NCBI GenBank assembly: GCA_002205965.3
Contig: NADL03000590.1
Coordinates: 2,051,001-2,115,000 of the forward strand
Reading direction: 5' to 3'
Length of the DNA stretch: 64,000 nt
Origin: Kappaphycus alvarezii
Lineage: Eukaryota; Rhodophyta; Florideophyceae; Gigartinales; Solieriaceae
The position numbers and the translations under genes are program-made. The notes under the pieces are model-generated. The model had not been told where the DNA came from and ran no database searches. It saw only the letters and a list, made by a program, of their open reading frames with translations. This document shows, in pieces, positions 11,436 to 23,798 of the stretch. How positions within the stretch are numbered: position 1 is the stretch's first letter; each line of letters starts with the position of its first letter.

Positions 11436-11705
11436 TCTGTACAATGCTGTCCTCGTACAGTCGGCTACAGTATTGTACAATACTGTACAGCACTGTACAG
11501 CCCGTTACTGTCCTCCCTATGCACTGCGCACTGTACAGTAACCTATTTCCTTGGTTACTGCGGTACAGTACAGTACTGTACCATGTACATATACTGTACT
11601 CCAGACACGTTCTTGTTAAATAAATAAAGAATTTACTCGGTTATCTGGAAGTATACTACTGCCTTACAATACCGCAGACTACTGTACTTTACTGTACAGT
11701 ACATC
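11436..11705. repeat. Dense TACTGTAC/TACAGTAC cluster between two host genes
   Basis: Many overlapping copies, including ACAGTATTGTACAATACTGTACAG (11468-11491), GGTACAGTACAGTACTGTACC and TTTACTGTACAGTACATCC. It lies in the spacer between the divergently transcribed Kunitz and zinc-knuckle genes. Further copies run on to about 11940. The motif can pair with itself on either strand. Confidence 0.8.
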
Positions 11706-12384
11706 CGGCCAAGGGAGGACACGTCAAGTGCATCACTGAGCACTGCTCGTGCTTTTCAGGCTTTCAGTGAAAATGTTACCGCCGGTATGGCATTGTACAG
11801 CATGGCCAAACACACGTGTATTCTACACTCTTGCTTACAGTACAGTATTATACATTCGTACTGGATCTGCAGTGCTCAACTCATCCCTTACTGTAATGCT
11901 TCTTGAAAAACCCTCAACACATCATGCTGTACTGTACATCTCGTGCACTTACGACCTTTTTTTCTTGCCCGCTTTTTTTTTTGGTCTGCAAAAACTGCGT
12001 TTTTCGGCCAAATCGGGCGACTTGAAACAAAATCAGCCCTTTTGGACTAAAAATACCACATTTTCGTTTCCCAAAAACCATTCAAATAGCCGGCGAGGCT
12101 GACACGCGGCCCAAAACCAAGGGAAACTTTTCGATGCCATCTCCAACATAAGTCGCCAACTTTGCCCACTTTACTCAAACTTTCTGTGTTTAACCACTTT
12201 TCCCCCACCCTACTTTTGACATCGATCCAGCTTTTCGCCCAAAACATTTCTCAATTCACGCCCGTCACCATTCCCGTTTGGGCACACATCCCGCCTCCCC
12301 TCGCCCCACTCCTGCTCACCACACAACTCCGCTCCATCACAGTCACCACGTGGACACTCCCCACGGGCTATCGCCCGCACATTC

Positions 12385-13204
12385 ATGACTGCTGATCCTG
12401 CCACGGCCCCTCTTTCGCTTATGGCGCAGGAGGTGGACCCTCATCACACCTCCCCACAACCGCTACCCCCCCCTCGTGACACCCCGAAACTAAAGTCCAG
12501 CTCACGTCGTGGAAAGCAGTACAAGTGTGGCAATTGTCATGAATTGGGCCACAATCAGTACGTTCATCCATTCTCATCCCCACTTGCCATCACCTATCCC
12601 CGCTAATCCCCCGAAACTAACCCCAACCCCGCTTACCCTCGCACCTCATCCCCATGCTAAACGTCCACATCCCAGGAAAACATGCCCGCGTCGGTCCGCT
12701 GCAAGCGCAGAGGCCGCGCACATCCAACCCGCAATCGGCGTCGATGCCGCTGAGATCTTTGCAAGCAATGTCGCGCCAGCCTTGCCCGCCGCCTTGACAA
12801 ACGGTCATACCTCCATCACCGTCGCACGTCTCCAACAGTGTAGGTTGGATGCCGCTCTTGAGGCTGCCAATCGACGCGTCATGGCCGCCGACAAACAGGT
12901 CGCAAATGCTGCTACCGAGCAGGAGTTTGAGGACGCTACCGTGTCTTTGGATACTGCGGTTCGTCTTTTGGAGAAGGTTGCTAGTTGCGCTCAGCGTTGC
13001 GCTATTGTCGCGCATACTTTGGGCGGTGGTACTTGGGATACCCCGGAGAGAGAGACCAAGAGGATGCGTATAGAATCCCCGTCCACCCCGAATAATCTTA
13101 CGGCGACTGCTATTGCGTTGAATGAGGCTACGGCAGAAGCTTCCCAGGATGTCGTGGATAGTGGCGACGTGGACGCGGATGGAAAGGAAGAGCAACTTGA
13201 GTAG
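12385..13204 (+). CDS. CCHC zinc-knuckle protein, two exons
   Basis: Spliced model: 12385-12557 joined to 12676-13204, 233 residues. The 118-nt GT-AG intron (GTACGT to CCCAG) splits a zinc knuckle. The first exon gives CGNCHELGHNQ and the second adds KTC, restoring C-x2-C-x4-H-x4-C near residues 50-63. This rebuilding of a known motif across the splice is strong support for the model. The N-terminus is Pro/Ser/Thr-rich with a basic stretch (SSSRRGKQYK) before the knuckle. After it come Ala-rich helices (about residues 90-165) and an acidic C-terminus. Zinc knuckles bind single-stranded nucleic acid, so a nuclear DNA- or RNA-associated role is likely; the exact function is not known. No other domain is recognised. 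Confidence 0.78.
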
Positions 13205-16135
13205 CGTGTTCATTGGCTAGGCAGGGTAGGTTTCTCACTCAATTTTCACTTCTGGACGCTCAACTGCGGATATAGTTCGAATAGGACTGGCTCGTGGGAA
13301 TACAAACTACGCCGACACAGTCAAGAGAGCTGTGGATGACATGTAGCACCCGAATGTGGTGTTAGCAGAAGTTGCGCTTCACGGTTCGTCGTCGGCTCAG
13401 GAATTGCGGGGGGTGCGGGTGTGCAACGGGTCGGTCGGTGTACAGGCGGAGCTTCTGGAAGGATAGAACCGTTGCTGGTACTCACAGAACTGCGCGGTAA
13501 TCAGTTCTAGTGTAGCTCGCACGGTTACGATGCCTGAATGAATCAATAGGAACGTTTTCAGGATAAAATCAACACCTACTTGCGACATGAAGGGCATCCC
13601 AAAAGATGAGGACTCGTACCTTGGAATAAGTTTGCCTTTACATATCTTGACAGTGATTCACTTTTTGTGAATTCAACTGTTACCCGGCTTGTCGCAGCTG
13701 ATTCTGAAAAACTGGAACTTGCTGTGCTGATATTTGTGATATTCAAGCTCGGACTCGCTGCAGAGCGGAGATATCTTGATCAGTTGGAGGAATCGTAGGA
13801 ATGGCCAAGGAATGATATACATTCCTCGACACCGGGGACAACCTCTGGAAATATTCGTGTGAATATCGCCGAACTGGAATCAAGGCATGATTCTTGGGAG
13901 AAGTTGACGATCACGATTTTTCGGATCGACATGTATCTGACCTACAGTGGAGTCCATCTGAGTTTGAAACTACAATGCCAGCTGCATGTCCAGTGTGGGC
14001 ATGAAGAATCGTTTTGCCCTTGATTCTTCGACGAGTTCAACTTGAAGAGTCAAGGGCAAAATGCAACCTCTTGGGAGTCATGGACCTGACTCAGGCAGCC
14101 GTTCGCCTCCCCAGTCGACTCGTGCCGTGTAGTCCCGTCGTCCTCTGATGCACACGGCGGTGGTTGGAAGCAGGCTAACACGTGTTGCTTGTTTCTGTTT
14201 CAGACTAGTATGCGGAGTTTCATTTTACGGGCGCTTCGTTGGTATGTACTGTACACTAGTATTGTACTTTACTGATGCACAGTACCATGTGTGACCACTT
14301 CCGGGTAGTGCTTGGCGAGTATTCGGAGTAGTCATTGAGAATGTTCATTACCGTCAACACGGTACGACAGGACCGTTCTGTAAAATGGTGACTGCCAATT
14401 GGAACTATGCGCAGTGTAACCGTCTGAACTTCAGACCTTCCAGGTTGCGTGGACAATCGGGCCAGTGCACAATGTAGCTTGAAGCTTACCAGAATTTTTC
14501 TGGTCTGTTCAAGCGGCTGTGCTGAGGGCTGTTGAGAGGCTACAACTCTGGTCCAGTTAATTTTTTTAATTTTTTTTTGTTCAAAACGGCAGCTTTAACT
14601 GTGATTGGGCCTCACTTACCTAGACAAATACTGAACGCAGCTATGTGGAAAGGACATAGTATACGGTAGTATCATGGCGAAAGTGATCCGTAATTATTGG
14701 TTTCAAGGCTATTACACTGTGTTTCGTACTGAGAGTTGACCACAACGGCAAGTAATGAATGGGTTGGTTCGATTTGTACATATCACTCGCATGGACCCGT
14801 CATGTTCGAGCGTGTTCTATGCTGTTCTAATTAGGTTGAATGTTTTCGCATTGGTTGTACGGTTAGATTTTCAGTAAGGCTGGAAAGCAGTAGCATCCTG
14901 GAGGTCTCTGATTACTGCAGTGAAATGAAGTACGGCTATCCAGAACAGCACTCTAATATTTTCGAACGATCATTGGACTGTCCGCGGAGAGGTACGCATT
15001 TGCTGGCAATTCCAAAATTGAAGTTTCACGTTTGGCATTGATTTGCCCACACAGGACTAGCTAGGAATGGTTATCAACATGTTTCACTGCTAGCACAAGT
15101 TTCAAGAAAAACACTAGTACCTTGTCGCATGTAGAGTTCATCTAATTCAAATGCCCAGTAGCTGTGCATTCGAGGCACAGGAAGCAGCCTTGAACCGTAC
15201 AGAAGCCGCCTGTACAACTGGTTTCGTCTGCAAATACTGTACTGACGGAAAATGTCACTAAATCGATAGAGGAAAGTCTCTAGCTGTTGTATGAGCCCCA
15301 TCGTGTAACGACCTGAGAGGTAGCTGTCGTGCTGTCATGTGATTGATTCGCAATGCCCTACCTATATCCACGAGAGAGTCCTGCCTTGTTTTTGGGGCAG
15401 TCGTGAGAGGAACACTGCGGTAATCTGTAGGCCACTTCCGACTCATCAACGAAAACTTTTAGTGCAGTTTGGAACAATGGCGAGTCTTAATCAAAACTTG
15501 GTGTCGTCATTTAAGAGTTGTACTGAGGTCAAGGGCCCGCGGTGATTTTAGAGAGGCCTCTTTCTTGCATGCGTCAAGATTGCTGGGAAAAGCGTCACTT
15601 GAGTAATGTCACAGTCAAGCTCTAGCTCAATTTTAATCCAGTTTGGAATTTCAATATCCAGCTGGAGATTTTAAGATCCGGGTGGAGATTTTAATATGAG
15701 GTTGGAGAATTGCACATCGAGAGCTTTGTAGGATTTGTGGCGGACATCAGTATAATCCGCTTAACTATGTGAACTAGGACTAAAAGCCGTATTCGGCTGC
15801 AGGGTTTAATGTGATACACTCGAACATTGAAGGTATCTGAACTTCGAAGGTATTGTATCTTAGAACCTTAATCCATCAACATGGCAATACTGTAGAAATC
15901 TGGACGTCTTCGCCATTCACAAGGGGAACCAAATTGTTCATTGATTACCGTACCTTTGACAGGCATCTTTTGTTTGATTTCGCGTAGCTTTGGTGTAACT
16001 ATAAGTGCGATGACTAAACTCTATCAAAGCTAAGATCTCCAGACAAATTAGGTCTACGGCGAACGTGGTAGCCCTTGACGCAGTAGAATATAAATTGCCA
16101 TGTGTCACCAGATAATGCACCTTGCACTGTGAAAG
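13205..16135. other. Long spacer without a confident gene
   Basis: Only short unrelated frames. A small TACTGTAC group lies at 14243-14285. No repeats, RNA genes or transposon motifs were recognised in the rest. Confidence 0.5.
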
Positions 16136-16354
16136 ATGCCGCGGCGCATGGTTCCGATATCTGCAAGAAGCGGAGAGCAAGTAGGGGGAAACTCGTCAAC
16201 GGGACGAGTGGTGGTATCGAAAGGGCAACGAAAGTGTAGACAATCAACTGCCGTAGACTTAATTTCTAAGTTCGAAGCGGGTATTATGCAGTCCGCGGAG
16301 GTCGAGTGGGCACCGGAACAGTTTGCGCTCGAAGTCAAGACAGTATCACGGTGA
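16136..16354 (+). CDS. Small hypothetical ORF or single exon
   Basis: ATG at 16136 opens a 72-residue frame with mixed, protein-like composition (SKGQRKCRQSTAVDLISKF). It ends at a TGA embedded in CGGTGAGCG, which doubles as a good splice donor, so this may be a first exon rather than a full gene. No downstream exon could be chosen with confidence and no family is recognised. Confidence 0.25.
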   Translation: MPRRMVPISARSGEQVGGNSSTGRVVVSKGQRKCRQSTAVDLISKFEAGIMQSAEVEWAPEQFALEVKTVSR

Positions 16355-16817
16355 GCGATCGCGGCTGCAACCTCAGCGAGTTGAGCGGGGCAAAGTGCGA
16401 GCAGTGGGTTGGTAGAGATGTCGCACGCGAGGGAACACGCTAGCACAAACATCAAAGGGATACAAGAATCAACACTTGCGGCATAAGCGGAGAGCCAGAA
16501 TAAAGGAGTAAGTATTTGTATGCTTCTCTGTAAGAAGACTGCTGCCTCGACCTGCAACATTCCGCAGCACAAGACCTGATAGCAGAGCAACAAGAGTCAG
16601 AGGTCGGATTTCGACATCACGTCCGTTAACCGACTCGCTTCCCCGCATCCCGGGACTCGAAGTCTTAACTCACTGCCGGTTTGTTCCTACTGTAGCCCTG
16701 CATCATAGTTGGATCCTGAAGTGGACACCGTAGAAACCATTCGGTGTAAACTAGTTCTGGCTACTGTAATGCCGGTTGCGGGGACTACTACATATCGTAG
16801 TCTTTGGAAGGTGGATC

Positions 16818-17049
16818 AAAATTTTTCTTTTTTTGAAAAAATTACTTCTGCTCACAGTGGGTTCCTGAAACTTGGCACAAGCATCTGTCTATACCTACCA
16901 ATGAGGACGTATACCAAGTTTCAGAACAAATAGCAAATGAGAACAGGACCAACGAATGTTTTTGTGATTACCAGTGTCCTTCAACTACCCGCATATCAGG
17001 CCAATTCTGGGTCACTATAAGGAAAAAATCATAAAAAAAGAAAAATTTT
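16818..17049. repeat. Small inverted-repeat element (MITE-like)
   Basis: AAAATTTTTCTTTTTTT (16818-16834) is matched by its exact reverse complement at 17033-17049. Inside is a second inverted pair, CTGAAACTTGG near 16866 and CCAAGTTTCAG near 16914. The 232-bp unit has no coding capacity. Either a non-autonomous transposon or a long hairpin; no target duplication was established. Confidence 0.45.
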
Positions 17050-17122
17050 ATTGCGTCTGCAGTAGCCCGCCAGCCCTGGCTCGGGGCAAGGGCCATCCGT
17101 AAGCTAGCATCCTTCCAGAAAC

Positions 17123-18720
17123 TCAATCGGCTGCGACGTCCATTCCGCAGAATTGAACACTCTGCTTCCTCGCGGAGCTTCTCTTGCCTTGCGGCATCCC
17201 TCCAAGCCTGACGCTCATTCGTATCCCACCCCCCGCAAGCCTTCTTCCCGCCTGCTCCTCTGCCCTTAACGCCCTCTGCAGCGCTTCATCTACACGGCAC
17301 TGTTGGCGCTGTTGCAACGCAGTGAAAATGTCATCGCCAGTCAACAAGGCACCAGATCCTGTGTTAACAGTTCCTGACTCCACCATCGACCCATCTGCTT
17401 GAAGCAAGTTTATCTTACTTTTATAATGTGTATAGAGCCACTTGAAGCCAGTCAACGTCTCCTCGCGCGATTCTTATCCAGTGGTATTCGTTATGTCTGC
17501 TAACTTGATGACTTCAAGCAGAACCGACCTGGAAAAGTTACACCACACACCATAGGCTCAGAATCCGTTTACAATGTCATTGCAAGTGAGGGCTCTCATA
17601 TATCCATCGTGCAACATTTCGCAAATGGTGTACACATCGTTCTGCTGCTCAAGATTGTGGGCACTGATTCGTTCGTTAATTAAATTCCGCACGAATGTCT
17701 TATAAGGAGAAAAAACAGTGTAGTACAGAACCTGCGTACGATGGCTCTTGTGAGCAGGAAGGCCGATCGAGATGATTTTTTCCTCTTAGAATCTGTACCG
17801 CGCTGAAGCACAAATGCGCATCGTACCCATCCATCGTAAGGACGCGGTAACTGTGTTTATTGCGTAGTTCTTTTGTCTGCTCGACCAAATTTCTTGCCCA
17901 GTCGTTGAACAACTCGGAATCTACTCCTTTTGGATCCCGATATGCAACTAGAGCATTCTGTGGCAAAAATGAGGCAGGCATTTCAATGGTTCGATTTCTT
18001 ACGCCATTTTGCCTGTTTTTCCTGAATAATGATAGAAGAGTGCCAAGTTGAGCGTTTCACAGACAGAACCAGCATGATAATTACGTGATCGGCATTAGAT
18101 GACCGTTTTAATTCAATAGAGTTAATTCTCCATTTCGATCTGTGACTGCTTTGGCCCGTGCCCTTGAAGATGTGCTCGTTGAAAATTCGCTCTCATCGAT
18201 ATTGAAGATATGTCACGAACTCGTTAATCTAAACTTTATGTAAACAAGTGCGAGTCGGGCGTAATGTCTTGAGAGGTTCTTTGTAGACATTGCAGATGAA
18301 CTGTCAGTCTCCAAATCCGCCCTTCTTTTTAACTTCAGTTCGGAGTGCCCTCTTAACAAGCTGCTGAGATAAATATGACCTGGTGTATTTTCCCGAAAGT
18401 GCAGTCGGTCCCGCCTTGAAGAAGTGAGCTTGGAACAAAATAATTTAATGACCTCCCGGAGCCCATCTTTGAACAACGGAGTAAAATTGCGCGCAAACTC
18501 CAAACACTTGTTGACTACTATGGTCTCCTCTTTCTCTGTGAGAGCAGGGCGACGCCCTGGAATGGATGTTTTTATGCCGTATTCTTGCGACAAATCCTTC
18601 AAACGGCACTGGAGCGTTGTATTCGATACAACATGCGCCTTTTCAGCCTTGCAAATGCTCAAATTGTCATTTCTGACGGCTCTCAGTGCATTTTCGAGGC
18701 GAATGAATGAAGGCTTGTAT
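17123..18720 (-). pseudogene. pogo/jerky-type DDE transposase, decayed
   Basis: Read on the minus strand, the pieces give the pogo superfamily order. At 18600-18720 is a psq-type helix-turn-helix (SFIRLENALRAVRNDNLS). At 18213-18600 is the CENP-B-like region with IPGRRPALTEKEET and ENTPGHIYLSS. Near 18190-18210 is a first catalytic aspartate in FNIDES. At 17700-17981 is the core with VLTMDGYDAHL, the second catalytic aspartate, and then a degraded third-acid region. The 17123-17455 frame contains a Gln/Arg-rich coiled-coil-like tail. Frame shifts and stops separate the pieces, so the copy is dead. The family inserts at TA. A possible terminal repeat of the same superfamily lies at the right end of the window, but these two are not shown to belong together. 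Confidence 0.8.
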
Positions 18721-21099
18721 TGATGAGTAAAGGCTGGGGATTCCCAATTTGGTTCCCCATTTTGACTTTCCCATCGTTCGGTTTTCGGAAGAGCCCCTTA
18801 TCGTGGAAAGTGAGTACTTGGATAAAAATGGCCAGAACAAGGGATTGGTGGCATCCGCTTTGCAGAGAAATGAATTATCAAGAAAATAGATGAATTTTTG
18901 GGAATGTTTCAGGGCGTTTTCAGAAAAAGTTCAAAAAAATTAAACATTTCACCCACTTTACCCTTTTTAATCATAGCTTTCGTACGTTACGATATATTTT
19001 TAACACCACCATACATACTAGACAAGCACAGGATGTATCTAAGCTTTATTTCTACACCGTTCCATAAGATCAAGCTCCTCCCTAGTCCAATTTCTTCGCT
19101 CGGAGGATAGCATCTGGATATTTTTCCGTCGTCACAGCCCTGACAAAATCCGTTGCCAATAGAGCCATTGAGCATTTCTCGAGGGCGAGATTGATTCTTC
19201 TATAACGGCATGCCACACTACTGGTCTTTCGAAATGAGGGGAAACGTAGTTTATGCGTGTGGAACGTAGGGTGAAATTCAAAATGAGGTCTACCGAGTTA
19301 CGGAACAAATTCGATGATCAAATAACTTCACACCCAAAAAGTTTACTTTTTTAAAATTAATGTCATTTCTTGAAGTGAGGCCACATGTTCCATTGGGATT
19401 GAAGTGAGTGGGTGTGAGCTCCAGAGTTTGAAGTCAGCAGCGTGGCCGCGTCACCCTGAAAAGCATGCCGGAGTCCGGCCATCAGGCAGGCAGCATTGGA
19501 CATTGCTGCCGCTGCGGCATGCCTTTGAGTGAGGACTGAATTAAACTTTTCATATGTCGACATTGTAATTACCACCATATTTAGTGCAACGTCGCCCAGT
19601 AGCACGTAGGAATCTGGGTGCCAACCTACGAGAGTGGAGATGAGGACGGGAATGAGTCTTCCCCTGGCAGAAGTCGTGATTAATGACTCGTATCTCCTCA
19701 TTCACAAAATTGAGTGAGGTCAGCGGGCTGAAGTTGCGAACTCTCCAGCGACAAGTTTACCCAAAAGTGTGTGTGGTATTTTTTTATGTTAAAAAAAACT
19801 CACAGAGCCCGTTTGTAATCAAAAATTCCGTAAACATGTGAAAGCCGAGAAAAAATCAAAGTTGCAGAAGCCGCAAATGGAAAGAGACCGCCTTTAAACC
19901 AAAAATTTCACAAAATACTGAATAAATACAGTGCAGAGCCATTCATACACTGCTGATCTGCTATCAGCATCATATAAGCCCAAATTAGGGCCAAGCTCAT
20001 TATATTGTCCGCTGATTTCACACCACAAGCAACAACGACTGCCAAGTGACTTGATTTTCGTCTAATAAAGAAAAGAACATCACCCGATTTATCCATATTA
20101 ACAATGTTACAATTTGATTCAATCTAACGTATAAGATTCATGAGTAGTGTGACCGGATCCATTATACAAGGAAATAATGCAAATGAACAAAGAAGTGATG
20201 CAAGTTACGCACATCGAACAAAATTTGACTTCATAATGCCGACGTGCTGTAGTTCTATAATGGGACTCAAATATCTAATGCCCGCTGTAGTCTCATAATG
20301 CGATGAACATGTCCAATCATTCTGCCCCATCCTGGCTAAAGTGTAGTTGGGTGAAGTTTACTGTAAAAGTATAGGCTTGAACAAGTTACGAGAATATCAA
20401 GGTGACATACCCTATAAAAAGATTTAAAATGGTGGTTTATTCGAAATAATTACAAAACAAGGCACGTGAAATTGAGAATGGAAACATCAGGAGAAAGTTA
20501 CAGAACCTAGTCCCGTTTTCACCCCAACATCTCTTTACAACGATTTCGCCCTCATTTTATATAAAATTATGGGCTCAGCTGGTATAATGATGCCTGAAGA
20601 TTTTAAAGAATACAAGCGAGCACATATTACCATGATTGATGGAAACAATTTAAATGTTTGAGAACACCGTATGTTCCTAACTCTGCAAGAATATGGCGCT
20701 TGGAGTGTAGTTCATGGCAAGCGCAACTCTGAGATATCTTCTGGTTTGCAGTTAGGGAGCCGTTAGAGAGAACTATCAGCCACTCTCTACAAGTAGTGAA
20801 GGCTAAAGTAATCACCACTTCTGATCTCAGAGATGAGAATCCTCTATTCATTATGCAGATCAAGTAAGACAAGTAAGATAATGAATTATGGCATCTGCTT
20901 GAAACAGTCAACGAAAAGTCTTGGACTTCGATCGAATTATTTTTACAACAACGATAATCTCGGAATCGAATAATGTAGTGCAATGCAAGGTGCGAAGTTG
21001 TTCCCGTCTAGGTACGGAACACTGATAGACAATGGGAAAAAGAACACACGCACACTAAGAATGACATGGTGTTCGCTGTCCTTCATTCTCTTTAAGCAC
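18721..21099. other. No confident gene
   Basis: AT-rich sequence with short frames. The minus-strand frame at 19363-19701 (112 residues) shows no recognisable motif. Probably transposon-derived filler. Confidence 0.45.
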
Positions 21100-21585
21100 C
21101 CTGCGATGCAGTAACACAGCTAGCTGAGCTCACAGACAGCGAGCAGAAGTTGGATTAGTAGAGCGGCGGCGATTCCTTCGACGGCTAGACAGTATAATTG
21201 TCCTCCGGCTTGTAAGGCAGGGCCGGGATCCGCGGAATGATAAATCTATGAGAAAATTAGATTAGATAAATCTATGAGAAAATTAGATTAGATAAATCTA
21301 TGAGAAAATTAGATTCCAAAGCACTGTGGACACCAGGGGTGCAACATTGGCCAAAAGAAGATGTAGTAGTGGGTTAGCAATGCTGATTATCTCCTCTAGA
21401 GATACAAAGTGTTGTCACTAACGACAAACTTGAAGTTACTTTTTGTATATAGACACGGGAGTCCGAGGCACCAAGTATTAGTAAATATAACAGAGGAAAA
21501 AAGAACATGTGGTATAAAATTGGATATAGAAGGGAAATAAAACGGGAACCCGGGCAGAAAAACTTGGCTATAACCAAAGTTGTGG
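21100..21585 (-). repeat. Dispersed repeat, copy A
   Basis: The reverse complement lines up with 54590-55015. Shared stretches include ACTTCAAG-TTGTC--T-GTGACAACA, GTGTCCACAGT, and AATTATAC-GTCTAGCCGTC. Both copies are diverged and neither has a long recognisable frame. The copy is interrupted by the 26-bp tandem repeat at 21239-21315. Probably part of an unclassified transposon. Confidence 0.65.
21239..21315. repeat. Tandem repeat, three copies of a 26-bp unit
   Basis: Three adjacent near-identical copies of a unit starting GATAAATCTATGAGAAAATT. The third copy ends one base short. It lies within dispersed-repeat copy A and is absent from copy B. Confidence 0.9.
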
Positions 21586-23719
21586 TTGGAAAGGTTGTTG
21601 CAAAGGCGGAAGTTAGGAGTAAATTTCAGAGCCAACACCGGGATGGTTGTTTATTCGGGAACCCTAGTGCCCAGATAGGTATAAATAATAGTTAGCTAGG
21701 TAAGGGATATATATGATGGCGGATTAAGTAAAGTCAATGTCAGACACGTAACTGAGATCCAAGTTAGAGATGACTAAAGTCGACATTTGGCCCATTAGGT
21801 ACAATTTTCCTTTTTTAGAGTATACAGGCAAGTATTTACTCAAATTCAGCGTAGGTCAAGGGTTACTGCTGAACGTTTTGGCAATTGCACGCAGGTCAGC
21901 CAAACAGAGCTGTAGAGAGGCCAATACTGAAATTTTGGAAATTAATTCAGACGATTGATTGATTTTGATCATAAGCTTACATCAAATTACGGATCGAAGC
22001 TGTGTCCCATGAGAATTGGCATCGCAGCCATATGCCGAAAAGTTGAAGTTATATTTAGATACATTTTGAGATCCGGTACGGGTGCAAAGCTGACCTTTTG
22101 CCGGTAATGATGGTCGAAATACCGTGAAACGAATTACAATATTGATCAAATACAGTGGATAAGAAGAAATTACTTCCGCGTTACATAAATTCATCCTTTG
22201 TAGGAATTCAGAATCAAGAATACATTTGCAAGCTATTTTCTCCTTCTCCGCAATATAATTTTCAGCAGAACGAGAGAATCAGTTACGCAAAAGAAGATAT
22301 TTCGCTACCCTCCGTCTCCTGACTGCTAGATTGAATCTCTCAGTATCTCTCATGGGCCGACAAATCGAAATAAGGAGTCTTAAAATAATGAGAGGATATA
22401 TTATTAAGGTTTACACTGAAAATTGTAGTTCAAACCCCCCAAGCTATTGAGAGGAAATTCCAAAAACCTCGCGTTCCAACAAGTTTTTGTCATGCGTGGT
22501 ACACCCCAAAATATAGGGAAGCCACTGATCACGAGCAAGAAGAATTGGAAGAGATAGGAACTTGCAAAATATAATAATTTAGAAATGGGATGGAGCATAA
22601 GCCATACACTCTGGACATTTGATGAAAAGAAAACAACGGAAACGATGTCATCTTTTTGATCTTTTTTGTTGATTTCATAGTTTGCACAAGTCTTCTGTCA
22701 CGACTTGGAACCCGGAATCCTCAGAGTTCCTATACTTATTAATGAAACAATCATCAAGCTCTTTAAAGAATTTGAAGCAAAAGATATCGTCTTGAAAAGG
22801 GTCAATTTCGTCGGTGATTACACTTAGGGAGAGTTGATGTCACCAATTGTTACGAAAAAACCAAAGGAATCATCCCGTATCCCGCTCAAGAAAGCTATAA
22901 TAACGTAGTAGCGAAGTCTATTTTTTGACATAGAGACAGGTGCACGGGAATATGGGTTTGATCCATTTAGAGCAGAGGAACCAATTAGAAATTACTGCCC
23001 ACAGGGCAGCAATTTCAACTTGATTTTTTGTGCCTTGACCCATGGAAAAATGTAGCGATATCTTCAGATGATGATTACCTGGCGGGGTGATCAAAAGTTT
23101 GCTCAGAAATTGCCGCTCAATAGTTTGAAGTGCCAGAATCTACTACCCGGTCAGAGAATTATTTTATCTATCTCAGACCGCATAGGAGCGCAAAAATTTG
23201 ACCACTGATTAGCTGCCCTACGGAATACGGCTCATGCTCTATCTAGCTACCGTGCAGCATTTCTGAGTCGATTTTACTTGCCTGAGCGAAAGCTTTACTC
23301 GGCCATTTGTGCTGCCCGGATCGGCACTGTAAGATGCGAAATATCATCGCCCAACATGTAACAAGATCCCATCCGAATTACTGCCCAGCACCGTATGGAG
23401 AGACCTATACCACGCATATTTGGCATGATTTCGCTGCCATCTCACCGGTATATGATATAATTTCCCCCAACATGGGTGCAATGAGGAGGTCCTTCATTGC
23501 ATCAACGGTGGGCGGCATGTTTATTTCCTCCACTGTACCTACTTAACTACAACCCTACTCGTACCTAACCCCAAACCTCCACACCCCTTTCAATCCATAC
23601 TCTTTTACCCAACTATACACCCGCTTCCACAGACACATACACGATGCGCGTAAATACAGAGACAGATAAAAATAACCCAGACGCGCAAACGACACAGAAG
23701 GCGCAAAAAGAAACAAACA
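21586..23719. other. No gene seen
   Basis: AT-rich, with only short frames in all six readings and no recognised motif. Confidence 0.5.
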
Positions 23720-23798
23720 AATAAACTCGCACACAGAGTTTCATTTCCGAAATGAAACTCTGTGTATTCCGAAAAGAAACTCTGTGTGCGAGTTTATT
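23720..23798. repeat. Three-arm hairpin / nested inverted repeat
   Basis: A 23-base arm (23720-23742) is the exact reverse complement of 23776-23798. Inside, 23731-23746 is the exact reverse complement of 23750-23765 with a three-base loop. The left arm can therefore pair with either of two partners, giving two competing hairpins. Function unknown. Confidence 0.8.

Noticed and set aside
12617..13213. 198-residue minus-strand ORF
   Set aside because: Antisense to the zinc-knuckle gene, whose plus frame is confirmed by the splice-restored motif.
16105..16593. 162-residue minus-strand ORF
   Set aside because: Cys/Ala/Leu-rich without any motif, and opposite a more protein-like plus frame.
21239..21315. 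Possible CRISPR-like array
   Set aside because: Direct tandem units with no spacers; a simple 26-bp tandem repeat.
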